Origin: Sipunculus nudus
Lineage: Eukaryota; Annelida; Sipuncula; Golfingiida; Sipunculidae
Assembly (NCBI GenBank): GCA_026874595.1
Contig: CM049310.1
Location: 3,472,001-3,536,000, forward strand
Direction: 5' to 3'
Length of the DNA: 64,000 nucleotides
How positions within the stretch are numbered: position 1 is the stretch's first letter; every line of letters begins with the position of its first letter. The translations under genes and the position numbers were made by a program. The notes below the pieces were generated by a model that was not told where the DNA came from, ran no database searches, and worked only from the letters and a program-made list of their open reading frames with translations. This document shows, in pieces, positions 13,601 to 28,600 of this stretch.

Positions 13601-16600
13601 AACAGCTATATGATTATTTTATAATAATGAATATAATGAAGTAAAAAAAAATATTTTTCAGGTGGGAACTGTCACCCCAGTGGAAGATTTCAAAGCAATG
13701 GTTGGTCAGAAAGATGCTGACAGATTTGAAGAGGGTAAGTAATGAGAATTCTTTGAAGTACTTAAGCTTTACTGAAGTATTTTGATGTATTGCTTGTATA
13801 ATTAAATGGATTAATATATCCATGCACAAGGAATGGCTTGATATATGAGTGTATCTTGATATAATGTTATTGAATGTACTGTATCATGATACATCATTTT
13901 GACTTATATATGATCTATAACATAATACATGTATACAGTATTATGATTCAGATCTATAACATGATACATGTATACATTATGATTCAGATCTATAACATGA
14001 TACATGTATATAGTATTATGATTCAGATCTATAACATGACACATGTATACAGTATTATGATTCAGATCTATAACATGACACATGTATACAGTATTATGAT
14101 TCAGGTCTGTAACATGACACATGTATACAGTATTATGATTCAGATCTATAACATGACACATGTATACAGTATTATGATTCAGATCTATAACATGACACAT
14201 GTATACAGTATTATGATTCAGGTCTATAACATGACACATGTATACAGTATTATGATTCAGGTCTGTAACATGACACATGTATACAGTATTATGATTCAGA
14301 TCTATAACATGATACATGTATACAGTATTATGATTCAGATCTATAACATGATACATGTATACAGTATTATGATTCAGATCTATAACATGATACATGTAAA
14401 CAGTATTATGATTCTGATCTATAACATGATACATGTAAACAGTATTATGATTCTGATCTGTAACATGATACATGTATACAGTATTATGATTCAGATCTAT
14501 AACATGATACATGTATACAATATTATAATTCAGATCTGTAACATGATATATGTATACAGTATTATGAATCAGATCTATAACATGATACATGTATACAGTA
14601 TTAGAGTTCAGGTTCAAAATCCTTTGTTCATAAAACAACTACTACACTTTAAATTTGAAATTATTCTCAGACACAAATACATTTTGATTAAAAATAATTT
14701 TTGTATTCCAGTATACTCTTATTTACTTCAGCATATATTGTTTTCCAGCATATTCTTTATATCAGCATACTTTGTATATCAGCATACTCTGTTTATACCA
14801 GCATACTATGTATTCCAGCATATTCTTTATATCATCATACTTTGTATTCCAGCATACTTTTTATATCAGCATACTTTGTATTTCAGCCTACTCTGTTTAT
14901 ACCAGCATACTATGTATTCCAGCATATTCTTTATATCATCATACTTTGTTTTCCAGCATACTCTGTTTATATCAGCATACTTTGAGTTTCAGCATACTTT
15001 GTATTTCAGCATACTTTGTATTCCAGCATACTTTTTATATCAGCATACTTTGAGTTTCAGCATATTTTTTATATCAGCATACTTTGAGTTTCAGCATACT
15101 CTGTTTGTATCAGCATACTTTGAGTTTCAGCATATTTTTTATATCAGCATACTTTGTATTTCAGCCTACTCCGTTACATCAGCATACTCTGTATATCAGT
15201 ATACAGAGTTTCAGCATATTTTTTATATCAGCATACTTTGAGTTTCAGCATACTCTGTTTGTATCAGCATACTTTGAGTTTCAGCATATTTTTTATATCA
15301 GCATACTTTGTATTTCAGCCTACTCTGTTTATATCAGCATACTTTGAGTTTCAGCCTACTCTGTTTGTATCAGCATACTTTGAGTTTCAGCCTACTCTGT
15401 TTGTATCAGCATACTTTGAGTTTCAGCATACTCTGTTTGTATCAGCATACTTTGAGTTTCAGCATACTCTGTTTGTATCAGCATACTTTGAGTTTCAGCA
15501 TATTTTTTATATCAGCATACTTTGTATTTCAGCCTACTCTGTTTATATCAGCATACTTTGTATTTCAGCCTACTCTGTTTATATCAGCATACTTTGAGTT
15601 TCAGCCTACTCTGTTTGTATCAGCATACTTTGAGTTTCAGCCTACTCTGTTTGTATCAGCATACTTTGAGTTTCAGCCTACTCTGTTTGTATCAGTATAC
15701 TTTGAGTTTCAGCATACTCTGTTTGTATCAGCATACTTTGAGTTTCAGCATATTTTTTATATCAGCATACTTTGTATTTCAGCCTACTCCGTTTATATCA
15801 GCATACTCTGTATATCAGTATACTTTGTATACCAGCCTACTCCGTTATATCAGCATACTCTGTATATCAGTATACTTTGTATTTCAGCCTACTCCGTCAT
15901 ATCAGCATACTCTGTATATCAGTATACTTTGTATTCCAGCATACTCTTTTTATCATCATAGTCCTTTATATTCCAGCGTGTCAGATGATGCAGAAGAGGG
16001 TTCTCCAGCTGGTCACAGACTCCTTTAGAGATCAGTTTTATGAGAAAGCAAGAGACTGTCTCAAAGCTCTAAGAGAAGAAAGTATAAAGGTAAGATTTTT
16101 AGCTCAGCTGACTATAAGTCATCTGAGCTATAGTCGTGGTCCATTGTCCGTCGTCCGTCCGTCTGTCCGTCCGTCCGTCCGTCCGTCCGTCCGTAGATGT
16201 GGCACGTTTTGAAACCGTAAGACCTAGGAATCCAAAATTCAGCATAATGTTAGATGTCCCAAAGATCTCCTACCAAGCCGAAAACTGGGTCTTTGCGACT
16301 TCATTCCTTTGAGAAATTAAGGAAAAACCTCAATTTTTTATTAAAAACCTATTTTCACACTTTAGGACTGCCTAATATCAAAACCACTCATCTGTTTTTC
16401 CTCATATTTCCTATAAATAATCCTCTATATAATTCCTATGTACATGCCAGAAATTAGGTCTGTATTATTTAATTTAAAAAAGTTATGGGCCCAAACATAA
16501 TGCATTTTGTAAATAATCAGGAAAGAAATTTTATCACTTAACACAAAACTTGTTAAAGCTAAGCACTTTTTTTCCAGTAATATTACTTTTATTAATCAAA

Positions 16601-19600
16601 ATTAAATTGTATACCCAAAATTAGATCAAAATCTTTAAAATTTTTAAAAATATTAGCAAAAATAAAAAATTGGTACCTTAAATTTTGCCCAACTTTGACC
16701 ATGGCACGTTTTTTTGCTGTAACTGCTGTGGATTTAATTTTCACAGCATGTTTTTGTTAGCATTTCAACTGTTAACACCAAAAATTTGAAACCAGTTGAT
16801 CAAAAACTGTAGATTTTATTCAAGTTTTCAAGCACCATGTCACATATTGCTAGTGTTATGCAGTTTGCTATAGCTCAGCTCCCGAGCTTCAGCTCTAAGT
16901 TCCTTAAATTTGGCATACAGTTAGATTTCTCCAAAATCCCCTACCATGCCAAGAATTTGGTCACTAGGACTTAATTCCTTCAAGATATCATTTTTCCATT
17001 AAAAACCAAATGTTACACTTTAAGACGGCCTAATATCAGACCACTGATCTGACTTTGATCATATATAATATACATATTTTTCTATACATTCACTATGCAC
17101 ATGCCAGAAATGATGTCAGTATTGTGTATTTTTTTTAAGTTATGGGCCCAAACATAATGCACTTTGTAAAAAATCAAGAAATATATTTACTCCCTTAACA
17201 AGGGCATTGCTGAAGCTAGAGATTTTTTTTGTCAGGGATGTAACATTATTTAATCAAGATTCAATTGAATACCCAAAATTAGTTCTGAATTTTTCAAATT
17301 TTATAAGTTATTAGTATAAATATAAAATTAGTACCTTAAATTTTGCCCAACTTTGACCAAGGCACGTTTGTTTCCCGTGAGCACTGTTGATATAATTTTC
17401 ATATCATGCACACATAAGGATTTCAGCTTTTTAGTTTAGAAAGCTGAAAGAAATTTGCCAAATATTGTAGCTTTTATTAATGTTTTTTATGAGACCCTGT
17501 CAGACTTTGGCTCTCTCCAGCCCCTCTTGAGTCACCTGTATGTTGACCTTGTTGACCTTTCATCAAATTATGCACGCTTGAGGGGAGAATCCAGGCAGCT
17601 TATGGCCAGCCACAGTTGATCCAGGTGTTCAACCCAACTCATCTAGTAGTTTTAACCAACAACATAACAATAAACAATAAATTAATAAATTTTTATTGGT
17701 TTTTAATAACAAATTAAAGAAAAATAGAAAAGGAATTTGTTAGTTTATAATAACAGGAAATTAACTTGCAGTTACTGATGATATAAGAATCTTGTATCGA
17801 TGGGTAAAATGTCACATATTCCAAATAACACCATGCAGTCACCTATGGCATTTTTCAGTTCATTTTTAATGATAAAGAAGTAAATCATATTATTCATTAC
17901 TAATCATTAAGGATTAAATGAAGGAATTTAATGATAGACAAAGATGCAGTTGATAATATTAATCTAGATTCCTACTGTGTCTAGTGTGTACATTGATGTG
18001 AAATAAGTCCAAAATGAATTTTTTACAGTTATTTTTTAATATAAATAAAAGCCATAAAACCAAGTACTTATGATCATTATTTAAATGTGTGAAATTTGTA
18101 TATTCTGGATTCTCAACATCATTGTTTGGTGAAAACTGAATAAATACCAGACATGGTGCGAATACTTTGTAATTGTATTTAAATACGAATATGATTATGT
18201 ACTCCATTAAAAAATTTCTTGTATAAAGAATGGGAATTCAGGTAAAAATGAAAGTATATGAATACTCGTGCAAATACTTTCAAAATGTATTCATGAATGC
18301 ATTCATGAATATATTCTGTAATATTATTTTAATAATCATATCAGTTATATTTCATTTTAAAAAATCATATGATTCTCTTATTATTTTTAATAAAAATTAT
18401 ATTTGGGACAATATTTATAATTTTTTTAATAAATAGTTAAACTCTTATATAATATGTTCTGCTTATAAGTTATATGGCCAAGTCAAAATCTGTGTGACAG
18501 TAGTACTCCATTTGTTAATAAAATAAATGAAATCAATCCTCTTCCCTGTCTCCAAAGGTACTATCAAAATCATACATAAGCTAAACAACAACAACTTATA
18601 ATCCAGCTTATATTTATTACCACACAAAACCAGCATGTGCCTCATTTCTAAATAATATTTTTTTATCATATATAACAGCTGAGCGTCGTGACCCATAGGT
18701 CCCTTGTTTTATTGTTACTACAGCATTAACAAGAATGAACTTTTTGCATTATTAATAAAATGTGAAAGCCGTAAAAAACTGGTTTCTGGTGAATTAGAAA
18801 ATATACTTGTAGGTGAATATTAACAAAGTAAAATTACGGAATGATCACATCAAATATTTCTTGCAATTTTCAAATAGATTTTAAATATGCAGTTAGGGTA
18901 AAATAAACCACTAGAAATTTCTAGTTGTTCGCCGAAAGTCTTGAAAAATTGGGTAAGCATGGGGCCTTCTTGACCTGTAATCATTTCACATGGTCTGATC
19001 CAGACAACTTGTTCATAGGAATTATGCAAACTTTTTAAAATATCCCAGAAATCAAAGGGGATTTCAGTAAAACAAAATGTGTCATCCAGTAAAATCCTCT
19101 GTGGCCTTGTAGATTTTCAGCCTGCTAAACCTCACTGTTCTGTAGGAAAATTTACTAGTTTTGTGCCCTGCATGTGAACAAGGTAGAAGGATCAATGAAT
19201 GTACATTTTTAGTGAAAGATTTCTTGTCATTGTAGAGCAGTGAACCAAATCAGTTTAATGATTATTTATCTGAGCTGAAGGACAGCTTACCAAGCAAAGG
19301 AAGAACTGACTTCTGGGATCAGATTGTGAAAGGTAACTTTGCAAATCATATTATTCCATATATCTTTGAAAATGGTCCAGTTTGAATATAATCTGAGGTC
19401 TGTGGTAGAAACTGATAAATCTGGCCAAAACAGAAAATTCAAGTATGCTTTTTGTCTGTTCTCCCAGGAGTCTCTGTGCTTCAGTACATATCATAAAAGA
19501 ACTTTTGGCAGACAAGGTGTACACTCTTTCAGATGTTGTGTGTCTGTTGTGTGCTGACTTTTATCTTTATATGAACCTCCTGGTATGTCTGACCTGGACT

Positions 19601-22600
19601 CAGGCTGCATTTGATATGTATATCTGTTAATGTATGAATATATTTCCTCCATGTTAGTTTTGAAATCAAAGCAGTAAAATACTGTGGTAGATTGCATTGA
19701 TTACCTCACACATTCATCCAAAAATACAGACCTCAAACTTTTTCTTGTAATCATACAGATATTTCTTAAGTTTATCTAGTTATATATATTTTGTCTTCAC
19801 AAATTTACATAGAAGTTAAGTGTTTACATAGGATGAAGAAAGCAGCAATACTTATATATGTTGGAAATGTAAGATGCTGAAAATTTCTGAAATTCATGTG
19901 GTATTCCAAAGTATTCATATTCTTGATCACTTGATGCTGTTGGTGAGATTATAAGATTTTTTAGCGAACCTGTGAGCTTATGCGATGGCGCAGCGTCGTC
20001 CATCCATCGTCAGCCATCCGCCGTCCGCCGTCCAGGGCTGGCTTTCTGCCGTCCATGGCTGTAAGTCAGAAACCGTCGGAGCTAGCAGCTCAAAATTATA
20101 TGTAAGAATTAGTCACATGTGAAACTTGGTGCCCTGGAGCTTATGATTAGGTTTCTGCATTAACTTAGATTTTATAGAGAAAAAGCTTAAAAACCTTTAA
20201 AAATCTTCTTCTCTGAAACTGTCCAGCCAAATTGTCCAATATTTCACCGAAATGATACCTGGAAAAATTTCTCTCAAGTTTGTTCAAATGGTATCAGTTC
20301 AGGATTTTTGGCCGAGTTACAGGAGGTTGAACTTAGTCATCTGTCCAAAAAAGCACACTAAAATTAAAATCTCAGTAACGGCAAGAGCTATAATCACCAA
20401 ATTTTATATCAATGTTTGTCACATATGTCATATATGATTTTGAGGTATTGGTGGCGCCACCTACATTGATGTGTTTTTTACAAGCGAAAATGTAATTTTA
20501 AACTCTTCTAGCTTATACACTGATTTATGATGAAACTGTTAAGCTGATTGGTTTAAACTTTACAAGAATTATTCTATGGCAGGGTTCTGCCAGTTTTATA
20601 AGAATAGATTGGGTAAATACAGTTTTAAAAAAACATTGTAGCCAATTGAAAAAGGCTTTCTGTATTTGAAAACAGATTTGAGTTTCAGCAGCCAAGTCAA
20701 GAGGTCACTCAGTACAAACAGGTGGGGTCCAGACATCACCATGGCAACTGACCTTGCTCTGGGGGAGTGTCTAGACAAGGTGTCTAGACATCTAGACACA
20801 GCGTCTAGACGTCTAGACAATGTTTAGATGCAGAATTCCCAGATTATTGGAACTATATCTTTCAACTGTTTGAAAAAACTTGGTTTGCATTTTAAGTGAA
20901 TTGGGTTTATCATCAGGTCACATGTGAACTGCTGCGCCCTCATTTTTGGTTGACCTCTGACCTTTCCTTGCTGGCCAGCGTCCATTTGTGCATCTGTTTC
21001 CACACATAAACCCGCATATCTTGGGAACCATTTGACCGATCAGGCTAAAAATTTAGCACAAATGTAGCCCTTTGAAGGCTTTATAACATACACTAAAAAA
21101 GGTGGCGCCACCTGCAACCACTTATGCACAGCATAAATCTGTTCATCTGCCTTGGGATAAAAATCACTCATATCTCAGCAGTGGTTTGACTTATCCACCT
21201 AAAATTATGCAGGTTTATACATCCTGGACAGCTTTCTTGATTTAATGACAGGTGGCGCCACCTACATTCACGTTTACTCTGCAGACATCCAAGCTCATAT
21301 CTCGGGAACCGTTTGACTGATTTGGCCAAAATTTTGCCTGTGTATAGATCTCACATTGCTGTTCATCATAGGCAAAACTGGTGGCGCCACCTCCAACCAT
21401 TAATGCACAGCACCCATCTGTTCATCTGCCTTGGGATAAAATCACTCATATCTCAGAAGTGGTTTGACTTATCCACCTGAAATTTTGCAGGTTTATACAT
21501 CCTGGACAGCTTTCTCGATTTTATGACAGGTGGCGCCACTTACATTCACGTTTACTCTGCAGACATCCAAGCTCATATCTCGGGAACCGTTCGACCAATT
21601 GGGCCAAAATCTTGCATGTGTATAGATCTCACATAGCTCTTTATCATAGGCAAAACTGGTGGCGCCACCTGCAACCATTAATGCACAGCACCCATCTGTT
21701 CATCTGCCTTGGGATAAAATCACTCATATCTCAGAATAGGTTTGACTTATCCACCTGAAATTTTGCAGGTTTATACATCCTGGACAGCTTTCTCGATTTT
21801 ATGACAGGTGGCGCCACTTACATTCACGTTTACTCTGCAGACATCCAAGCTCATATCTCGGGAACCGTTTGACCAATTGGGCCAAAATCTTGCATGTGTA
21901 TAGATCTCACATAGCTCTTTATCATAGGCAAAACTGGTGGCGCCACCTGCAACCATTAATGCACAGCACCCATCTGTTCATCTGCCTTGTGATAAAATCA
22001 CTTATATCTCAGAAGTGGTTTGACTTATCCACCTGAAATTTTGCAGGTTTATACATCCTGGATAGCTTTCTTGATTTTATGACAGGTGGTGCCACCTTCA
22101 TTCAGGTTTACTCTGCAGACATCCAAGCTCATATCTCGGGAACGGTTTGACCAATTGGGCCAAAATTTTGCATGTGTATAGATCTCACATTGCTGTTAAT
22201 CATAGGCAAAACTGGTGGCGCCACCTCCAACCATTAATGCACAGCACCCATCTGTTCATCTGCCTTGGGATAAAATCACTCATATCTCAGAAGTGGTTTG
22301 ACTTATCCACCTGAAATTTTGCAGGTTTATACATCCTGGACAGCTTTCTCGATTTTATGACAGGTGGCGCCACTTACATTCACGTTTACTCTGCAGACAT
22401 CCAAGCTCATATCTCGGGAACCGTTTGACCAATTGGGCCAAAATCTTGCATGTGTATAGATCTCACATAGCTCTTTATCATAGGCAAAACTGGTGGCGCC
22501 ACCTGCAACCATTAATGCACAGCACCCATCTTTTCATCTGCCTTGTGATAAAATCACTTATATCTCAGAAGTGGTTTGACTTATCCACCTGAAATTTTGC

Positions 22601-25600
22601 AGGTTTATACATCCTGGATAGCTTTCTTGATTTTATGACAGGTGGTGCCACCTTCATTCAGGTTTACTCTGCAGACATCCAAGCTCATATCTCGTGAACG
22701 GTTTGACCAATTGGGCCAAAATTTTGCATGTGTATAGATCTCTTATTGCTGTTAATCATAGGCAAAACTGGTGGCGCCACCTCCAACCATTAATGCACAG
22801 CACCCATCTGTTCATCTGCCTTGGGATAAAATCACTCATATCTCAGAAGTGGTTTGACTTATCCACCTGAAATTTTGCAGGTTTATACACCCTGGACAGA
22901 TTTCTCGATTTTATGACAGGTGGCGCCACTTACATTCAAGTTTACTCTGAAGACATCCAAGCTCATATCTCGGGAACCGTTTGACCAATTGGGCCAAAAT
23001 CTTGCATGTGTATAGATCTCACATAGCTCTTTATCATAGGCAAAACTGGTGGCGCCACCTGCAACCATTAATGCACAGCACCCATCTGTTCATCTGCCGT
23101 GTGATAAAATCACTTATATCTCAGAAGTGGTTTGACTTATCAACCTGAAATTTTGCAGGTTTATTCATCCTGGATAGCTTTCTTGATTTTATGACAGGTG
23201 GTGCCACCTTCATTCAGGTTTACTCTGCAGACATCCAAGCTCATATCTCGGGAACGGTTTGACCAATTGGGCCAAAATTTTGCATGTGTATAGATCTCAC
23301 ATTGCTGTTAATCATAGGCAAAACTGGTGGCGCCACCTCCAACCATTAATGCACAGCACCCATCTGTTCATCTGCCTTGGGATAAAATCACTCATATCTC
23401 AGAAGTGGTTTGACTTATCGACCTGAAATTTTGCAGGTTTATACATCCTGGACAGATTTCTCGATTTTATGACAGGTGGCGCCACCTACATTCACGTTTA
23501 CTCTGCAGATATCCAAGCTCATATCTCGGGGACCGTTTGACCGATTGGGCCAAAATTTTGCATGTGTATAGATCTCACATAGCTCTTCATCATAGGCAAA
23601 ACTGGTGGCGCCACCTGCAACCATTAATGCACAGCACCCATCTGTTCATCTGCCTTGGGATAAAATCACTCATATCTCAGAAGTGGTTTGACTTATCAAC
23701 CTGAAATTTAGCAGGTTTATACATCCTGGACAGCCTCCTCGATTTTATGACAGGTGGCGCCACCCATATTCACGTTTACTCTGCAGACATCCAAGCTCAT
23801 ATCTCGGGAACCATTTGACCGATTGGGGCAAAATTTTGCTTGTGTATAGATCTCACATAGCTCTTCATCATAAGCAAAACTTGTGGTGCCACGTGCACCA
23901 CTTATGAAAACTGTCCATCTGTTAATTTGCCTTGGGATAAAATCACTCATGTCTCAGCAGTGGTTTGACTTATCCACCTGAAATTTTGCAGGTTAATACA
24001 TCCTGGACAATTTTCTCAATTTTATGACAGGTGGCACCACCTACATTCACGTTTACTCTGCAGATGTCCATGCTAATATGCAACACACCTAACTCTATTC
24101 CCCATGACACTTAATCCATGCCTCACTTCACCCTTCCCTCTCTGATTTCTGCGGATATACAGTCGCTGGTCGACAACCCATATTCTAGTTTTAAAATGTC
24201 CTAGTCTGAAGCTTGCAGGTCCGAAATGTCCATTTTGCTGAAATCATAATGACTAAGGTAGATATGCAGGATTTAAAAGGATCAATATTAAATTAAAAAA
24301 AAAAAAACCTCCATTCATACTCCCAAACTTTGCACAGGTTCACATTAGGCCTGTAGGCCTTGTTTTTGTTTTAAAGCAGTATGACTTGTTAATCTGATAC
24401 TGATAACTTGAGTAAATGTTAGCCCTGCACTGGACAAGAAATAATTATAATTCCTTTCATTAAATGTGTGTGTGCTCACAGAATACTGGAGACAAGTCAA
24501 ATTGATTTGAATAAAATACATGACAGGATGTCACTTATGATATGCTGATTACTGGGTGTTGATTGTTGGTCTGTCAGCTTGCAGCATGATGACAGGTGTA
24601 AATTTTATTGTATCCCCAGACAAAGTCGGGATACTATGGTTTCACGACGGTCCCGCCGCCGCCGCCACCGCAGAAAAACTTTGTGAGCGGGATAACTCAA
24701 AAAATATTTCACTGATCTTTTTCAAACTTTACATTTGTATAGATATAGGTAAGGGGACAAAGCCTATTTAAAATGGGGTCATGACCTATGCTAGGAGAGT
24801 GACCTTGACCTTGAATAGGTCCATTTTTGCTGAAAATAACGCAAATTCTTAAATATCTCAAGTAAGCTTGCATGGACTGGTCCAAAAATCAAGGTGACCG
24901 AAGATCTTTGATAGCCTTGTGATATACCGGAAACTGGTGGCGCCACCTATTATCCTTTTCTTGTTTTTACACCTTTTAAATACCCCCAAAATTGACACTT
25001 GACAGTACTGTAAGCACTATAAATCAAAAACTAATGGACAGATTTCTTTCATATTATGCACATGTAGAGAGATGGGTTATGGGATGAGGTCTATTTACAT
25101 TTGGGTCATGACCTTTACCATGAGAGTGGCCTTGACCTTTAATGTGTCCATATTTGGTGAAAATCACAATCTCTTATGATATCTGCAATGTTGATAGCCA
25201 TATGGATTTCAAACGTGACTTATGTCCCATTGAAAAAGCAAGACTCCAATTGATTTTTGGGTCATGAGGTCAAAGGTCAAAATCACAGGATACATCTTTA
25301 AAAGGATTGTGGATGCATTTTCAGCCAAACATTTCATCTCAGACCTTTCATCTTGCACATGTAGTTTATCTGCAAATAGAGGAAGACCCCTATCAATTTT
25401 GAGGTCACAAGGTCAAAGGTGAAGGTCACAGGAGCCGTCTGTCCAAAAATTAGTTTCTGGATGATAATTCCTGCGTATATTGATGTATCGATTTCAAACT
25501 TGACTTGTATATGTCCCATTGGAAAAGCAAGACCCGAATTGATTTTGGGGTCATGAGGTCAAAGGTCAAGGTCACAGGACACATCTTTAAAAAGATGTGG

Positions 25601-28600
25601 ATGCATTTTCAGCCAAACATTACATCTCAGATCTTTCATCTTGCACATATAGTTCACCTGCCAAGAGAGGTAGACCCCTATCAGTTTTGAGGTCACAAGG
25701 TCAAAGGTGAAGGTCACAGGAGCCATCTGTCCAAAAATTAGTTTCTGGATGATAATTCCTGCTTTTATTGATGTATGGATTTCAAACTTGACTTATATAT
25801 GTCCCATTGAAAAAGCAAGACTCCAATTGATTTTTGGGTCATGAGGTCAAAGGTCAAGGTCACAGGATACATCTTTAAAAGGATTGTGGATGCATTTTCA
25901 GCCAAACATTTCATCTCAGACCTTTCATCTTGCACATATAGTTCATCTGCAAATAGAGGAAGACCCCTATCAATTTTGAGGTCACAAGGTCAAAGGTGAA
26001 GGTCACAGGAGCCATCTGTCCAAAAATTAGTTTCTGGATGATAATTTCTGCTTTTATTGATGTATGGATTTCAAACTTGACTTGTATATGTCCCATTGGA
26101 AAAGCAAGACCCGAATTGATTTTTGGGTCATGAGGTCAAAGGTCAAGGTCACAGGACACATCTTTAAAAAGATGTGGATTCATTTTCAGCCAAACATTAC
26201 ATCTCAAATCTTTCATCTTGCACATATAGTTCACCTGCCAAGAGAGGAAGAACCCTATCAATTTTGAGGTTACAAGGTCAAAGGTGAAGGTCACAGGACA
26301 CATCTTTAAAAAGATTTTGGATGCATTTTCAGCCAAACATTTCATCTCAGACATTTCATCTTGCACATACAGTTCCCCTGCCAATAGAGGAAGACGCCTG
26401 TCAATTGTGAGGTCACAAGGTCAAAGGTGAAGGTCACAGGAGCCATCTGTCCAAAAATTAGTTCCCGAATTGATAATTCAAGCTTGGATTAATATATGGA
26501 TTTCAAACCTGACTTATATATGGCCCATCAATAAATCTAGATGTCTATTGTTTTATATATAAAAGTGGATGATCAGTATCAATTTTGGGGTCACAAGGTC
26601 AAAGGTCAAGGCCACAGGAGCCATCTGTCAAAAAATTAGTTTCTGGATGATAATTCCTGCTTTTATTGATGTATTGATTTCAAACTTGACTTATATATGT
26701 CCCATTGAAAAAGCAAGACCCCAATTGATTTGGGGTCATGAGGTCAAAGGTCAAGGTCACAGGACACATCTTTAAAAAGATTGTGGATGCATTTTCAGCC
26801 AAACATTTCATCTCAGACATTTCATCTTGCACATATAGTTCACCTGCCAATAGAGGAAGACGCCTTTTAATTGTGAGGTCACAAGGTCAAAGGTAAAGGT
26901 CACAGGACCAACAACTTCAAAAAGATTGTGGATTGATAGATGGAAGAAACAATAATTGCTTGCCAAGTGTCAGTATATGCTGCTAAATATGGGTTGATGT
27001 TGATTGGTGTGAATATGTAATTTAGGACAGCATGATTGGTGTGAATATGTAATCTAGGACAGCATAATAGGTATTGATTGGTGTGAATATGTAATCTAGG
27101 ACAGCATGATAGGTGTTGATTGGTGTGAATATGTAATCTAGGACAGCATGATAGGTATTGATTGGTGTGAATATGTAATCTAGGACAGCATGACTGGTGT
27201 TGATTGGTGTGAATATGTAATCTAGGACAGCATGATAGGTGTTGATTGATGTGAATATGTAATCTAGGACAGCATGATAGGTATTGATTGGTGTGAATAT
27301 GTAATCTAGGACAGCATGACTGGTGTTGATTGGTGTGAATATGTAATCTAGGACAGCATGATAGATCTTGAATGGTGTGAATATGTAATCTAGGACAGCA
27401 TGATAGGTGTTGATTGGTGTGTATATGTAATCTAGGACAGCATGATAGGTGTTGATTGGTGTGAATATGTAATCTAGGACAGCATGATAGGTATTGATCT
27501 GTGTGAATATGTAATCTAGGACAGCATGATAGGTATTGATTGGTGTGAATATGTAATCGAGGACAGCATGATAAGTATTGATTGGTGTGAATATGTAATC
27601 TAGGACAACATGATAGATCTTGAATGGTGTGAATATGTAATCTAGGACAGCATGATAGGTGTTGATTGGTGTGAATATGTAATCTAGGACAGCATGATAG
27701 GTGTTGATTGGTGTGAATATGTAATCTAGGACAGCATGATAGGTATTGATTGGTGTGAATATGTAATCTAGGACAGCATGATTGGTGTGAATATGTAATC
27801 TAGGACAGCATTGTTGGTGTTGATTGGTGTGAATATGTAGTCTAGGACAGCATGATAGGTATTGATTGGTGTGAATATGTAATCTAGGACAACATGATAG
27901 GTATTGATTGGTGTGAATATGTAATCTAGGACAACATGATAGGTGTTGATTGATGTGAATATGTAATCTAGGACAGCATGATAGGTATTGATTGGTGTGA
28001 ATATGTAATCTAGGACAACATGACTGGTGTTGATTGGTGTGAATATGTAATCTAGGACAACATGATAGGTGTTGATTGGTGTGAATATGTAATCTAGGAC
28101 AACATGACTGGTGTTGATTGATGTGAATATGTAATCTAGGACAACATGACTGGTGTTGATTGGTGTGAATATGTAATCTAGGACAACATGACTGGTGTTG
28201 ATTGGTGTGAATATGTAATCTAGGACAACATGACTGGTGTTGATTGGTGTGAATATGTAATCTAGGACAACATGACTGGTGTTGATTGGTGTGAATATGT
28301 AATCTAGGACAACATGACTGGTGTTGATTGGTGTGAATATGTAATCTAGGGCAACATGATAGGTGTTGATTGGTGTGAATATGTAATCTAGGACAGCATG
28401 ATAGATCTTGAATGGTGTGAATATGTAATCTAGGACAGCATGATAGGTGTTGATTGGTGTGTATATGTAATCTAGGACAGTATGATAGGTGTTGATTGGT
28501 GTGAATATGTAATCTAGGACAGCATGATAGGTATTGATTGGTGTGAATATGTAATCAAGGACAGCATGATAGGTATTGATTGGTGTGAATATGTAATCTA

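Noticed and set aside
13874-15961. Frames of up to 455 codons with repeats such as NMIHVYSIMIQI
   Set aside because: Products of the 39-bp and 18/36-bp arrays. Only the part from 15,772 that runs into the Ku80 exon is of interest, as noted in findings.
21493-23950. Six near-identical 61-77 codon - strand frames (MVAGGATSFAYDKELCEIYT type)
   Set aside because: They repeat with the 278-bp unit and resemble no protein family.
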